From the NCBI RefSeq assembly GCF_907163125.1, contig NZ_OU015319.1, positions 806,001 through 870,000 on the forward strand: a DNA stretch of 64,000 nt. Direction: 5' to 3'. The notes beneath the pieces are model-generated. The model was not told the DNA's origin, did not search any database, and saw nothing but the letters and a program-made list of their open reading frames with translations. Every line of letters starts with the position of its first letter. Position 1 is the stretch's first letter. Made by a program: the position numbers and the translations under genes. Below are positions 1 through 8,762 of the stretch, one piece after another. Source of the stretch: Cloacibacterium caeni. Lineage in GTDB: Bacteria; Bacteroidota; Bacteroidia; Flavobacteriales; Weeksellaceae.

Positions 1-110
1 CTGGAAGAGTAATTTTAATCATTTTGGAATCCTAATTTTAATAATGTGCAAAAATAAGGATTTTTTTTGATGTTTCTTAAATTCAGAGCTAATATTAGAA
101 CTTAAAATAG
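1..110. other. window edge without recognisable gene
   Basis: AT-rich stretch before the first terminator. The first four codons in frame 1 read L-E-E-stop, so this could be the very end of a plus-strand gene lying outside the window, but twelve bases cannot support a call. I see no other gene signal here. Confidence 0.4.
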
Positions 111-138
111 AAAACCGAAGAAATTACGCTTCGGTTTT
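111..138 (-). terminator. intrinsic terminator of the 65-residue ORF
   Basis: AAAACCGAAG at 111-120 pairs with CTTCGGTTTT at 129-138. The stop codon of the minus-strand gene lies in the loop, so gene and terminator overlap. Confidence 0.75.
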
Positions 139-321
139 ATTTTGTTCTGTATTGTCTGTTCTGCCATCTTGGTGAAGTTTAGAAGTTTTTTTGACTTGTT
201 TTTCTTCAATTTTAGAAGCGCCTTCTAATCTTGGAGTTTGAGGCAGATTAGGGAAATCTTGATTTTGTTTAGCGTTTTGCGCGTTATTTTCTGCGGTATT
301 TTTTCTTTTATCTTTTTCCAT
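124..321 (-). CDS. small hydrophilic protein of unknown function
   Basis: This 65-residue protein is dominated by Lys, Glu, Asn and Gln and has no hydrophobic stretch, so it is probably cytoplasmic and disordered. I do not recognise a family. Its reality is supported by a compact ORF with an ATG, by position 76 nt downstream of a same-strand gene, and by an intrinsic terminator exactly at its stop codon. It may be the last gene of the operon that starts with the pyrophosphohydrolase at 2011. Short charged proteins of this sort are common in Flavobacteriia and mostly uncharacterised. It could also be a chance ORF, though the terminator argues against that. Confidence 0.6.
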   Translation of the reverse strand: MEKDKRKNTAENNAQNAKQNQDFPNLPQTPRLEGASKIEEKQVKKTSKLHQDGRTDNTEQNKTEA

Positions 322-397
322 GATTTTTGAATTTTTAAGTTATTCAAAATTCTGGAAAATTCTAAGGAAATATGTTATACAATATTGTGAAAAGTTT

Positions 398-1009
398 CTA
401 GAATTTAGATAAATCAAAACTTTGCGTTTCGTCTATGATTTCATAATTCAATGCTTTCGCTAAAACGAAAATTTCATTCAGATTTGTCATTAATTGTTTT
501 CTGCCTTCTGTTCTCAACTTATTTTGGTCAACGGTTTTTTCGGCATTTTTTCTAGCATTATTGGAAATTCTTTTGAAATCTTCTTCGGAAAAACGGTCGA
601 AAAATGAATCGTCAAGCGAAGTGATTTCCGCATCTGTAAAAATCTTGATGTCAGCATTTGGGATTTCTTTGATAATCAGTTTTTTATCAGCAGAATCTAC
701 CTCGATTTTCATTTTTTTTAAATCATAAGTTACTTGTGCTTTTGCTTTGGTAAAAATCACGATTTCTTTTTCACTAGAAGGTAAACCTTTGATTCCGAAA
801 AGTTGATTGGTGATTTTGGTTTTTTGCAAGTTTGAAAAATCTTGTTCTATCACCACCATTTTATTCATTTTAGAAATTTGGTTGGTGAGCACATAGTAAT
901 CTGTAGAAACTTGGTCGTCATTTTTGCCAATATTTCTAAAAAAATAAACGAGCAATAAAGTAAGGATTACACCTAAGGTAAAACCAATGATTTGTTTAAT
1001 GTAATTCAT
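398..1009 (-). CDS. DUF4230 family membrane-anchored protein
   Basis: This 203-residue protein has one N-terminal hydrophobic segment (about residues 5-25, IIGFTLGVILTLLLVYFF) and a soluble remainder that is expected to lie in the periplasm. The soluble part has the DUF4230 pattern: a section with TKAKAQVTYDLKKMKIEV followed by a long charged helix near FSEEDFKRISNNARKNAEK. The function of DUF4230 is not established. Its ATG shares one base with the stop codon of the thioredoxin gene (TAATG), which suggests translational coupling with the secreted redox protein just upstream. A role in the cell envelope is inference only. Confidence 0.75.
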   Translation of the reverse strand: MNYIKQIIGFTLGVILTLLLVYFFRNIGKNDDQVSTDYYVLTNQISKMNKMVVIEQDFSNLQKTKITNQLFGIKGLPSSEKEIVIFTKAKAQVTYDLKKMKIEVDSADKKLIIKEIPNADIKIFTDAEITSLDDSFFDRFSEEDFKRISNNARKNAEKTVDQNKLRTEGRKQLMTNLNEIFVLAKALNYEIIDETQSFDLSKF

Positions 1010-1533
1010 TATTTTTTGATAATGTTCAATAAATCTTTTTCAATAAAACCAGTTTCTGGTTCTTCGGTTATTCTACCAATTTCCTTGCCATATTTTTCTA
1101 CGATTATTGTAGGAACGTGCGTAATGTTATATTTTACTTCTTCACCATCTGGAGCTTGTTTCTGTCTGTTTACCCCAATGATTTGGAGTTTGCTTTCAGG
1201 GAATTTGGTTTCTTCTAGAATTTTCATCAGTCTAGGGAAATTTCTTTTGCTGTCTCCGCACCAAGTTCCTAGAAATACGATGATATTATATGAATTGATT
1301 TTTTCTTTCTTTAAGCCTTCTAGAGCGGTTTTGTCGATAGGATAGATGGTGTAATTTTCATCATACCAAGCTTTGTAAGGCTCTTTTTGAAATTGGTCTA
1401 AAGATTGGCTTCCTAGAAGCATTTTTCCGTATTCTGGAGTGTCAATTTCTCTATTGATGATTACTTTTTGAGCGCAAGAATTAAGTGCCATACCTAAAAT
1501 GATTAATGTGATTATTTTTTTCATTTTTTTCAA
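1009..1533 (-). CDS. thioredoxin-fold lipoprotein with a single active-site cysteine
   Basis: The 174-residue product begins with a lipoprotein signal (MKKMKKIITLIILGMALNSC, lipobox L-N-S-C) and continues with a thioredoxin-like domain from about residue 80. The active-site segment reads FLGTWCGDSKRN, that is C-G-D-S instead of the classical C-x-x-C, and the cis-Pro loop is visible as ITHVPTII. Loss of the second cysteine means it cannot act as an ordinary dithiol oxidoreductase. CxxS thioredoxin-fold proteins can act on mixed disulfides or have non-redox roles. The gene lies 10 nt downstream of the pyrophosphohydrolase gene and overlaps the DUF4230 gene by one base, so the three are very likely co-transcribed. 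Confidence 0.8.
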   Translation of the reverse strand: MKKMKKIITLIILGMALNSCAQKVIINREIDTPEYGKMLLGSQSLDQFQKEPYKAWYDENYTIYPIDKTALEGLKKEKINSYNIIVFLGTWCGDSKRNFPRLMKILEETKFPESKLQIIGVNRQKQAPDGEEVKYNITHVPTIIVEKYGKEIGRITEEPETGFIEKDLLNIIKK

Positions 1534-1543
1534 AATTATGTGT

Positions 1544-2011
1544 TTATTTTTCTAATATACTTTTTAGATTTGCACTAGAATAGTACTTATTTTTTAAAAC
1601 TTTATTGTCTGAAACTCTGTATACATTATATTTATCTCCAGATTTTTCGTAATAAGCTTCTTCTCCTTTAGAAGTGTAAAATTCTACAGTTTCTTGGGCT
1701 TTTTCTTCTGTTTCACAAGCTTTTGACATGTTAGAACGCTGTACTTCATTAAACAAATCTACAAATTTTTCGCCTAAACCAAATTCAAGAACTGCGCCAG
1801 AAAGTACATATTGTAAATCACAAAGTGCATCTGCAATTTCTACGATGTCTTGGTCTTCAATGGCTTGTTTCAGTTCGTTTAATTCTTCCTGAAGTAAAGC
1901 TATTCTTAGGTTGCATCTTTCTGCAGAAGGAATCTGTGGATTTTCTAAAATAGGTGCGTTGAAAGTTCTGTGAAATTCTGCAACTTGGTTTAAACTGTCA
2001 ATTTTTTCCAT
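1544..2011 (-). CDS. MazG/PRA-PH superfamily nucleotide pyrophosphohydrolase
   Basis: This 155-residue protein carries the all-alpha NTP pyrophosphohydrolase signature: LLQEELNELKQAI gives the E-E-x-x-E metal-binding motif at about residues 41-45 and IADALCDLQYVL gives the second helix motif with Asp residues at about 60-70. Such enzymes hydrolyse nucleoside triphosphates, or phosphoribosyl-ATP in HisE, to monophosphate and pyrophosphate with Mg. There is no his gene nearby, so a house-cleaning role is more likely than histidine synthesis. It is the first gene of a four-gene minus-strand run. A TAnnTTTG box lies directly upstream. The substrate cannot be told from sequence. Confidence 0.75.
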   Translation of the reverse strand: MEKIDSLNQVAEFHRTFNAPILENPQIPSAERCNLRIALLQEELNELKQAIEDQDIVEIADALCDLQYVLSGAVLEFGLGEKFVDLFNEVQRSNMSKACETEEKAQETVEFYTSKGEEAYYEKSGDKYNVYRVSDNKVLKNKYYSSANLKSILEK

Positions 2012-2038
2012 TTAATTAATTTGAAGTTGAATTTTGAA

Positions 2039-2046
2039 CAAAAATA
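2039..2046 (-). promoter_or_regulatory. -7 box of the pyrophosphohydrolase operon
   Basis: The minus strand reads TATTTTTG (TAnnTTTG) about 30 nt before the ATG at 2011. No well-placed TTG was found at -33, so this is a partial match. Confidence 0.45.
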
Positions 2047-2070
2047 TAATTTAAAATCGACAAATAAATA

Positions 2071-2095
2071 AAGGCAACTAAATTTTAGTTGCCTT
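2071..2095 (-). terminator. terminator of the metalloprotease gene
   Basis: Near-perfect inverted repeat AAGGCAACTAAA / TTTAGTTGCCTT lies 24 nt past the minus-strand stop codon at 2120. Confidence 0.7.
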
Positions 2096-2119
2096 CATGA
2101 TTAAATTTAATGAATGATT

Positions 2120-5100
2120 TTATTCTTTGATGAAAATCTTAGAAACTTGCTCTATTTTTAGGATATAATTACCTTTTGGAAGACCATTTACATGAATGGT
2201 ATCATTCGTGAGTTTTCCTTTTTGAACTAATTTTCCAGAGAAATCTAGGATTTCGTAGTTAGAATTGTTTTTTAGGTTTTTCACCATCATTACATCTCCT
2301 TTTACAGGATTTGGAAGAATCACTACATCTGTAGGATTTAATGTAGTGTCTTTCACGCCTAGTGCACTTGCAGGATTTGCAATTCCAAGATTATCACAAT
2401 TAGGAACTGTAGTTGTAATAGCAAGAACGTCCCATTCTGATGGAGTATATACTGGATTTGGAATAATTACATTTCTTCTTAAATCCGTGTCTTTAGCAAA
2501 ATTAGAAGAACTATTAAATGTTCCTACAACATCAATCAATGTACTATTTTTGAATAAACCTACTGGGTCATTACCGTTAAAATCTATTGGGGCACTACCT
2601 ACACTTTGCGCAGTAAAGCTACAAGGTAATGAGGTGGAAGTGTTTTTAAGTACAAGAGTAGATTTTGGGTTAATTGTGCCTGTGAGTTTAAGTTCGTTAT
2701 TCCATGCGCCGGAACCATCTGCTTGTTTCTTTATAGAGTATGAACTTAAAGAAATTGCAGAAAGAGTAGGATTGGTAATTTCTAGTACTTTATTATTGCT
2801 AGTACCTTCGTAATATTCTGAAATGTAAAGTTCTGTAGCGGCAGGAGCAGCTAAAGTGGTTACAGAAACTGCATTGCTTAATGGAGAAACATTTCCTGCA
2901 TCATCTTTTGCTTTTACTGTAAAAATATAAGTAGTAGATGCGCTAAGTCCAGTTACTGTGTAAGGAGAGTTATTTACGTTAGCGATTAACGCTCCATCTT
3001 TGTAAATTTCATAAGCAGTTACGCCAATATTATCTGTAGCTCCTGTAAATGTTAAAGTTGTAGAAACATTTGTAGTTCCAGAAGCTGACAGTGAAGGAGC
3101 TGTAGGAGCCTCTGTGTCTGGAGCTAATGTCGTAACTGTAACAGCGTTGCTGCTTACAGAAATATTATTAGAAGCATCTTTTGCTTTTACCGTGAAAACA
3201 TAACTTGTAGAAGCAGATAATCCTGTTACTGTGTAAGGAGAAGTGGTAGAATTTGCAACCAAAGTTCCATCTTTGTAAATATCATAACTTGCCACTGCTA
3301 CGTTATCAGTAGCTCCTGTCCAAGATAATGTAGTCTTGGTAGAAGTTGTATTATTTGCTGATAAGGTAGGAGCTGTAGGATTTTCTGTATCTGGTGCGGT
3401 TATGGAAAAATTAGCAGTATTTACATTAAAGAAAATATTTCCAGATGCTTTTACCATAAATCTACAAGTATTACTTGTAACACTAGGAATGGTAACACTT
3501 TGTGATCCATCATTAGGAGTTCCAGTAATTAGAGTAGACCAAGTGTTTCCTGAGTCTGTAGAAAGTAATATGTCTACATTTGCAGCAAGCGTATTGGTAT
3601 TGGCTACATTCCAAGTTACATTTTGACTTGAACCTTGAGGATAAGAAATCCCTGCAGCGTTCTGAGAAGTAATAATTAAAGGTCCTGCAGTTGAACTTAC
3701 AGTGACCATCATATCATCATAAGCATTTCCTGCACCATTAGCTTTATTATCTCTCGCTGTAAATCTAAATTTTAAAGTTCTGCTTACAGATGGTAAAACT
3801 TCTACGTTAAGTTCTAAACCAGCAGTTGTAGTTGCGCCATTTAGAACGGAACTCATTTTAGGGAAATATCTAACAGGAGATGTTGTAGGACTGTAAGATC
3901 TAAAAGCAGGACCAGTAGTTTTAGTTGCCGAAGGGTCAGAAACTGTAGAATTTTGAACATCCATCTGTTCCCATGTGTATGTTAGTGCATCTCCGTTTGA
4001 GTCAGAAGCACTACCAGTTAGCATAAAAGGAGTACTTTTTGGAATGGTAAAATCAGCTCCAGCATTTGCAGTAGGAGCGTTATTTCCAGTAGGGGTATTT
4101 ACAGAGCAGCTTCCACTTGTACTTTTTACATATTCTGTAATTTGTTGAATAGATACTGCGTGAAAATAAGGATCTGAATGCGCTTGTACATCTTCTGTAG
4201 TGATACCTGCGTATCCCATAATTGTAGAGCCACTTCCAGGTTCTACTTGAGCAATCGTGTATTCTTCAGAATCTGTAAAAGTGTGGTTTCCACCAAATTG
4301 GTGTCCTATTTCGTGTGCTACATAATCTATATCGAAACTGTCACCAGAAGGTACGTCATCTGCTGGTGAAGTATATCCTTGACCTTTATACCAATACCAT
4401 TGTTCAGTAGCATCATAAGTAGTGCTGTTATTACAAACGCAACCGATACATCCTGCATTTCCACCACCACCACTTGCTCCGAATAAGTGACCAATATCAA
4501 ATTTACTGTCACCAATTCCGTAAGTAGTTCCATGTAATACATTCATTAGTTCTGTGTTCCAAGCGCCATCTGCTCCAGCAGTTGCATTAGAGTAAGGGTC
4601 TGTAGATGCAGAAGTAAATATAATATTTTCCTGTTCGGGAATAAGAACTAATCTTATCGCAAAATCATTCTCGAAAACACCATTTACTCTAGTCATGGTG
4701 TTATTCATGGCTGCAAGAGCAAGAGCTTTAGTTCCACCAAAATATTGAGTGTATTCTCCAGTACAAGATAATGCTAAGCGATAAGTTCTCAATAAGCCAT
4801 CATCTGCACTTAAGATTTTTCCCATTTTTAGACCGTCGGTAGAACTTTTTGCTGAAGTAGCGCATTCAAATTTGTTTTTTGAACTTCCTTTGTCTGATTT
4901 TTTATATACTACATAAGTAGAATTGTTATTGTCATAAGGTTCTACAAAAACTGCTTCTTTGCCAAGTCTTAACTGCATAGACGAAAGTCCAAGAGGAGAA
5001 AGGCTGAAATAAATTTTTGCAGATTTTCCATCAATGCTTTCACCATAATAGGTTGCTATTTCTGGATGTGCAGCTTCTAGTTCTGGTGAGAAGTTAGAAG

Positions 5101-5380
5101 TCTTATAAATGCTGAAATTTTGAAATTCACTTTCAGAAACGGGAAACGAAACTGTAACCGCAGATTTTGAAAGTTTGGTTGTTTTTCTAGGGGATTCCGA
5201 AATAATTTGTTTCAGTTTATCTACATCTAGATTAAACAGAGTGGGCGTGCTAATTGCTCTTTTGTTTACTTTAATTTCTTTGTTGTTTAGATTCTTTGCG
5301 GGTGTCCACAAGTTGTCTTTTTGTCCAAAAATTAAAGTAAAACAAAGAATAGCAAAAAGAGAAAGTAGTGTCTTCTTCAT
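2120..5380 (-). CDS. secreted reprolysin-like metalloprotease with FN3, lamin-tail and T9SS domains
   Basis: I start the protein at MKKTLLSLF (5380; 1086 residues) because a signal peptide ending in IFGQ follows at once; the 14 upstream codons do not look like one. In order it has a signal peptide, a propeptide-like region to about residue 190, a metzincin domain with HEIGHQFGGNHTF (HExxHxxGxxH, about residue 354) and a Met-turn GSTIMGYAG, a beta-rich region, two consecutive fibronectin type III repeats (about 660-845), a lamin-tail-like domain starting at ELYISEYYEG (about 850), and a T9SS type A sorting domain (ILPNPVKGD to the end). It should be exported through Sec and then the type IX system. 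The substrate is unknown. A promoter and a terminator of its own flank it. Confidence 0.9.
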   Translation of the reverse strand: MKKTLLSLFAILCFTLIFGQKDNLWTPAKNLNNKEIKVNKRAISTPTLFNLDVDKLKQIISESPRKTTKLSKSAVTVSFPVSESEFQNFSIYKTSNFSPELEAAHPEIATYYGESIDGKSAKIYFSLSPLGLSSMQLRLGKEAVFVEPYDNNNSTYVVYKKSDKGSSKNKFECATSAKSSTDGLKMGKILSADDGLLRTYRLALSCTGEYTQYFGGTKALALAAMNNTMTRVNGVFENDFAIRLVLIPEQENIIFTSASTDPYSNATAGADGAWNTELMNVLHGTTYGIGDSKFDIGHLFGASGGGGNAGCIGCVCNNSTTYDATEQWYWYKGQGYTSPADDVPSGDSFDIDYVAHEIGHQFGGNHTFTDSEEYTIAQVEPGSGSTIMGYAGITTEDVQAHSDPYFHAVSIQQITEYVKSTSGSCSVNTPTGNNAPTANAGADFTIPKSTPFMLTGSASDSNGDALTYTWEQMDVQNSTVSDPSATKTTGPAFRSYSPTTSPVRYFPKMSSVLNGATTTAGLELNVEVLPSVSRTLKFRFTARDNKANGAGNAYDDMMVTVSSTAGPLIITSQNAAGISYPQGSSQNVTWNVANTNTLAANVDILLSTDSGNTWSTLITGTPNDGSQSVTIPSVTSNTCRFMVKASGNIFFNVNTANFSITAPDTENPTAPTLSANNTTSTKTTLSWTGATDNVAVASYDIYKDGTLVANSTTSPYTVTGLSASTSYVFTVKAKDASNNISVSSNAVTVTTLAPDTEAPTAPSLSASGTTNVSTTLTFTGATDNIGVTAYEIYKDGALIANVNNSPYTVTGLSASTTYIFTVKAKDDAGNVSPLSNAVSVTTLAAPAATELYISEYYEGTSNNKVLEITNPTLSAISLSSYSIKKQADGSGAWNNELKLTGTINPKSTLVLKNTSTSLPCSFTAQSVGSAPIDFNGNDPVGLFKNSTLIDVVGTFNSSSNFAKDTDLRRNVIIPNPVYTPSEWDVLAITTTVPNCDNLGIANPASALGVKDTTLNPTDVVILPNPVKGDVMMVKNLKNNSNYEILDFSGKLVQKGKLTNDTIHVNGLPKGNYILKIEQVSKIFIKE

Positions 5381-5403
5381 AGTTAATTTTTTAAAAAGGA
5401 CAA

Positions 5404-5432
5404 CAAAGCTAGTAAATATCAATCAATAGCAA
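5404..5432 (-). promoter_or_regulatory. promoter of the metalloprotease gene
   Basis: On the minus strand TTG (5432-5430), an 18-nt spacer and TAGCTTTG (5411-5404) fit the Bacteroidota sigma consensus. The ATG at 5380 follows. Confidence 0.65.
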
Positions 5433-5491
5433 GTAATTAAATTAATAAATTTTTAAAAAGTTAATATTTGTGTTAAATTTAATTCACAAAA

Positions 5492-5516
5492 AAGCCATAC
5501 TTAAAAAGTATGGCTT
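5492..5516 (-). terminator. terminator of the acyl-CoA dehydrogenase gene
   Basis: AAGCCATACTT / AAGTATGGCTT with a 3-nt loop. On the minus strand it is followed by a run of T. Confidence 0.75.
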
Positions 5517-5536
5517 GATACATTGAATTTATGTTT

Positions 5537-6676
5537 TTATCTTGTAATTTCTCTACCAATTACTAATCTTTGGATTTCAGAAGTCCCTTCTCCTATGGTG
5601 CAAAGTTTAGAATCTCTATAGTATTTTTCCGCTGGGAAGTCTTTAGTATAGCCATAACCACCGAAAATCTGAAGAGCGTTGTTCGCAATTCTAACGCAAG
5701 CTTCTGATGCGTAAAGTTTTGCCATAGCGCCTTCTTTGGTCATTTTTTGCTTATTGTTTTTAAGTTCTGATGCTCTTTGGATGAGTAATTCTGCTGCGTC
5801 AATTTCTGTTGCCATATCAGCTAACATAAAATTTACCGCTTGAAAATTAGAAATAGATTTCCCGAATTGATGCCTTTCTTGAGCATATTTCAGAGCAGCT
5901 TTATATGCACCTCTTGCAATTCCTAAACTCAGAGCAGCAATAGAAATTCTACCTCCATCAAGGATTTTCATAGCTTGTTTAAAACCATCACCTACTTCTC
6001 CTAATCTGTTAGAATCTGGAATTCTAACATTGTCAAAAATCAATTCTGCAGTTTCAGAAGCTCGCATTCCGAGTTTATTTTCTTTTTTGCCAGAAGTAAA
6101 TCCAGGCATTCCTTTTTCTAAAACAAAAGCAGTAGAATTATTAGGTGCTCCTTTTTCGCCAGTTCTGGTCATTACTACAGCAATATCTCCAGAAATAGCA
6201 TGGGTAATGAAGTTTTTAGCACCATTAATCACCCATTCGTCACCATCTTTTACAGCAGTGGTAGACATTCCTCCTGCATCAGAACCTGTATTATGTTCGG
6301 TTAAACCCCAAGCTCCAATGACTTGACCACTCGCTAATTTTGGTAACCATTTTTTTCTTTGTTCTTCATTTCCAAATTCATAGATATGATTAGTACAAAG
6401 TGAATTATGAGCAGCTACAGAAAGACCAATAGAAGGGTCTACTTGTGAAATTTCATCTAAAATAGTTACGTATTCATGATAGCCCAATCCAGAACCTCCA
6501 TATTCTTCTGGAATGATGATTCCCATAAATCCCATTTCGCCCAGTTTATGGAATAAATCTACAGGGAAAGTTTGACTTTCGTCCCATTCCATAATGTGAG
6601 GTCTAATGTTTACTTCTGCAAAATCTCTTGCAGTTTCGGCTATCATTTTGAGATTATTTAATATTTCTGTGTTCAT
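5537..6676 (-). CDS. acyl-CoA dehydrogenase
   Basis: FAD-dependent enzyme of 379 residues from the ATG at 6676 (MNTEILNN); an upstream in-frame extension to 6718 overlaps the promoter and is not used. Family signatures are GAWGLTEHNTGSDAGGMST in the middle domain, near-C-terminal FGGYGYTKDFPAEKYYRDSK, and TIGEGTSEIQR, whose first Glu is at the position of the catalytic base of medium and short chain enzymes. It catalyses alpha,beta-dehydrogenation of an acyl-CoA and passes electrons to ETF. Chain-length preference cannot be told by eye. It stands alone between two T9SS cargo genes, with its own promoter and terminator. Confidence 0.92.
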   Translation of the reverse strand: MNTEILNNLKMIAETARDFAEVNIRPHIMEWDESQTFPVDLFHKLGEMGFMGIIIPEEYGGSGLGYHEYVTILDEISQVDPSIGLSVAAHNSLCTNHIYEFGNEEQRKKWLPKLASGQVIGAWGLTEHNTGSDAGGMSTTAVKDGDEWVINGAKNFITHAISGDIAVVMTRTGEKGAPNNSTAFVLEKGMPGFTSGKKENKLGMRASETAELIFDNVRIPDSNRLGEVGDGFKQAMKILDGGRISIAALSLGIARGAYKAALKYAQERHQFGKSISNFQAVNFMLADMATEIDAAELLIQRASELKNNKQKMTKEGAMAKLYASEACVRIANNALQIFGGYGYTKDFPAEKYYRDSKLCTIGEGTSEIQRLVIGREITR

Positions 6677-6691
6677 AAATTTTTGTTTGCT

Positions 6692-6720
6692 CAAATATAA
6701 TTTAAAAACTTTATGCACAA
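6692..6720 (-). promoter_or_regulatory. promoter of the acyl-CoA dehydrogenase gene
   Basis: Minus strand TTG (6720-6718), 18-nt spacer, TATATTTG (6699-6692); the ATG at 6676 is 15 nt further on. Confidence 0.65.
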
Positions 6721-6837
6721 AAGAGTTTTTTTTGAAGGAATTTTAAAAATAGAAAATTTTTATCATGTTGTTTTTTAACATGTTGATTGTCAGGTTTTAT
6801 AAAGGTAAACTTAGTTTTTTTATGTTAAATAAAGTAG

Positions 6838-6845
6838 TATATTTG
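6838..6845 (+). promoter_or_regulatory. -7 box of the nuclease gene
   Basis: TATATTTG lies 18 nt before the ATG at 6864. This position also supports the MKKFLLF start over the longer reading frame, whose first codons would lie upstream of the promoter. Confidence 0.5.
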
Positions 6846-6863
6846 TGTCCCCATAAAATTAAG

Positions 6864-8750
6864 ATGAAGAAGTTTTTACTATTTTTATTTATCGTGCCAA
6901 TAAGTTATTGTGCACAGATTCCTGTTGGTTATTATAACGGAACTGAAGGATTAACTGGCTATGCACTAAAAAGTAAAGTGCATGAAATTATTTCACAAAA
7001 AATATTTTCTTATAGTTACAATCAAATAGGACCACTGTATGCTTACACAGATTTAGATAAATATTATGAAAATGATAACACCATTTTAGATATTTATTCT
7101 GAAAAACCTACCGCTGCAGAAAGTTTTAATTATGATTTGTCACAAAATATAGGTTCTGCTACAGCCGAAGGTCAGGGCTGGAATAAAGAACATGGAATGC
7201 CTCAAAGCACTTATTACGGAATGTATCCTATGTATTCTGATATGCATTATTTAATTCCTGCAGATGCGTATATCAACCAAAGAAGAAGTAATTATCCATA
7301 TGCTAGAAATAAAGGAGAAAATATTACTTTTTCTAATGGAAGTAAATATGGTAAATCTACAACTCCAGGCTACACCAATACTGTTTTTGAACCTATTGAT
7401 GAATTCAAAGGAGATGTGGCGAGATATTTATTATATTTTGCAGTAAGATACGAAGGTAATCTGAACCTTTATAATCATCAACTTTCTACTATGCCTCTTG
7501 ATGGAAGCGAAGAAAAAGCTTTTGAAGATTGGTATATTACTATGCTTAAGGATTGGAATGAACTAGACCCTGTTTCTCAGAAAGAAAGAGATAGAAATAA
7601 TGCAGTATATGCTATTCAAAAAATAAGAAATCCTTTCATAGACCATCCAGAATGGGTTAATATGATTTGGAGTGAAACACCAGATGCAGTTGCTCCTCAA
7701 GCTCCTTCTAATTTGTCGATTTCGCAACTGGGCAAGAATTTTGTTACCCTTTCGTGGACGTCAAGTTCAGATACAGATGTATTAGGATATAAAGTTTATG
7801 TAAATGGAACTTATGTAAAATATTCTAAAACCAATTCGGTTACCATTGATAGATTATCTCCTTCTACAGCATATAATGTGACTGTAAAAGCCTATGATAA
7901 AGGATATTTACTTTCTCCAGATAGCAATCAAATTTCTGCAACTACTTTGTCATCAGATAATTTTGCTAAAGATTTAATGATTACCAAATACATTGAGGGA
8001 ACTACAAGTAGTACTTCTGATGTTTACAATACTGCTATTGAAATTACTAATCTTACTGGTCACGATGTGAATTTAGGTAACTATTATTTAAATATAGAAT
8101 TTAAAGGTACTACATCTTATTATTTATCAGACCCATATCAATTAGAAGGGAAAATTGCTCACGGTGAAAGTATTGTGATTATTAATCCTAAATCTAATTT
8201 TGATGCAGTAGATGTTAATCAATATAAATTTGTGACCAATTCTACACCATTAACCTTTACGGGAAGTCAATATGTAGAACTTTCTTACGGTACTAAAACC
8301 ATAAAAACTGCTTCTACCAATAATTATGAAATGTTATTTGAAACGGTAGATGCTGTAGGTTCAAGAGGAATTTCTAATACGAATGCCGATAAATCACTTT
8401 ACAGAAAATCTAATATAAGCAATCCTAATTATGCTTTTAATACCTCTGAATGGACAGAATACGGAATGAATTATGCAACAGGTTTAGGAAGTTTCTTAGC
8501 TGCAAATGAACCTGAAAAAGTAGATTTAGCATTTGAAATTTATCCAAATCCAGTTACTGAAAAGCTTTATGTAACGGGTAAAAATCTTTCTAAAGTTTCA
8601 AAAGCTGCTATCTATGATGTTTCGGGAAAATTAATTCAAGAAATTAATAATCCTTTCAATAATTTTAATAGCATTGATGTTTCAAATTATAAAACAGGTA
8701 TTTATATTTTAAAAATTGATGAAAATTCTTATAAATTTTTGAAAAAGTAA
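6864..8750 (+). CDS. secreted endonuclease I-like nuclease with FN3, lamin-tail and T9SS sorting domains
   Basis: The protein is 628 residues from MKKFLLFLF, a signal peptide ending near SYCAQ. The N-terminal third (about residues 18-270) is endonuclease I-like, with the EndA-type core GWNKEHGMPQST and DMHYLIPADAYINQRRSNYP. Then come a fibronectin type III domain (about 275-365), a lamin-tail domain (about 375-540) and a type A T9SS C-terminal domain (FEIYPNPVTEKLYV to the end). It should be secreted through the type IX system and cleave nucleic acid non-specifically, perhaps for nutrient use or biofilm turnover. The FN3-LTD-sorting layout resembles that of the protease encoded just upstream on the other strand. 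Confidence 0.88.
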   Translation: MKKFLLFLFIVPISYCAQIPVGYYNGTEGLTGYALKSKVHEIISQKIFSYSYNQIGPLYAYTDLDKYYENDNTILDIYSEKPTAAESFNYDLSQNIGSATAEGQGWNKEHGMPQSTYYGMYPMYSDMHYLIPADAYINQRRSNYPYARNKGENITFSNGSKYGKSTTPGYTNTVFEPIDEFKGDVARYLLYFAVRYEGNLNLYNHQLSTMPLDGSEEKAFEDWYITMLKDWNELDPVSQKERDRNNAVYAIQKIRNPFIDHPEWVNMIWSETPDAVAPQAPSNLSISQLGKNFVTLSWTSSSDTDVLGYKVYVNGTYVKYSKTNSVTIDRLSPSTAYNVTVKAYDKGYLLSPDSNQISATTLSSDNFAKDLMITKYIEGTTSSTSDVYNTAIEITNLTGHDVNLGNYYLNIEFKGTTSYYLSDPYQLEGKIAHGESIVIINPKSNFDAVDVNQYKFVTNSTPLTFTGSQYVELSYGTKTIKTASTNNYEMLFETVDAVGSRGISNTNADKSLYRKSNISNPNYAFNTSEWTEYGMNYATGLGSFLAANEPEKVDLAFEIYPNPVTEKLYVTGKNLSKVSKAAIYDVSGKLIQEINNPFNNFNSIDVSNYKTGIYILKIDENSYKFLKK

Positions 8751-8762
8751 TTTTGTGATTGC

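Noticed and set aside
2265-2813. Open frame of 182 codons on the plus strand
   Set aside because: It lies wholly inside the metalloprotease gene in antisense, has no signal or domain, and the opposite strand has clear domain homology.
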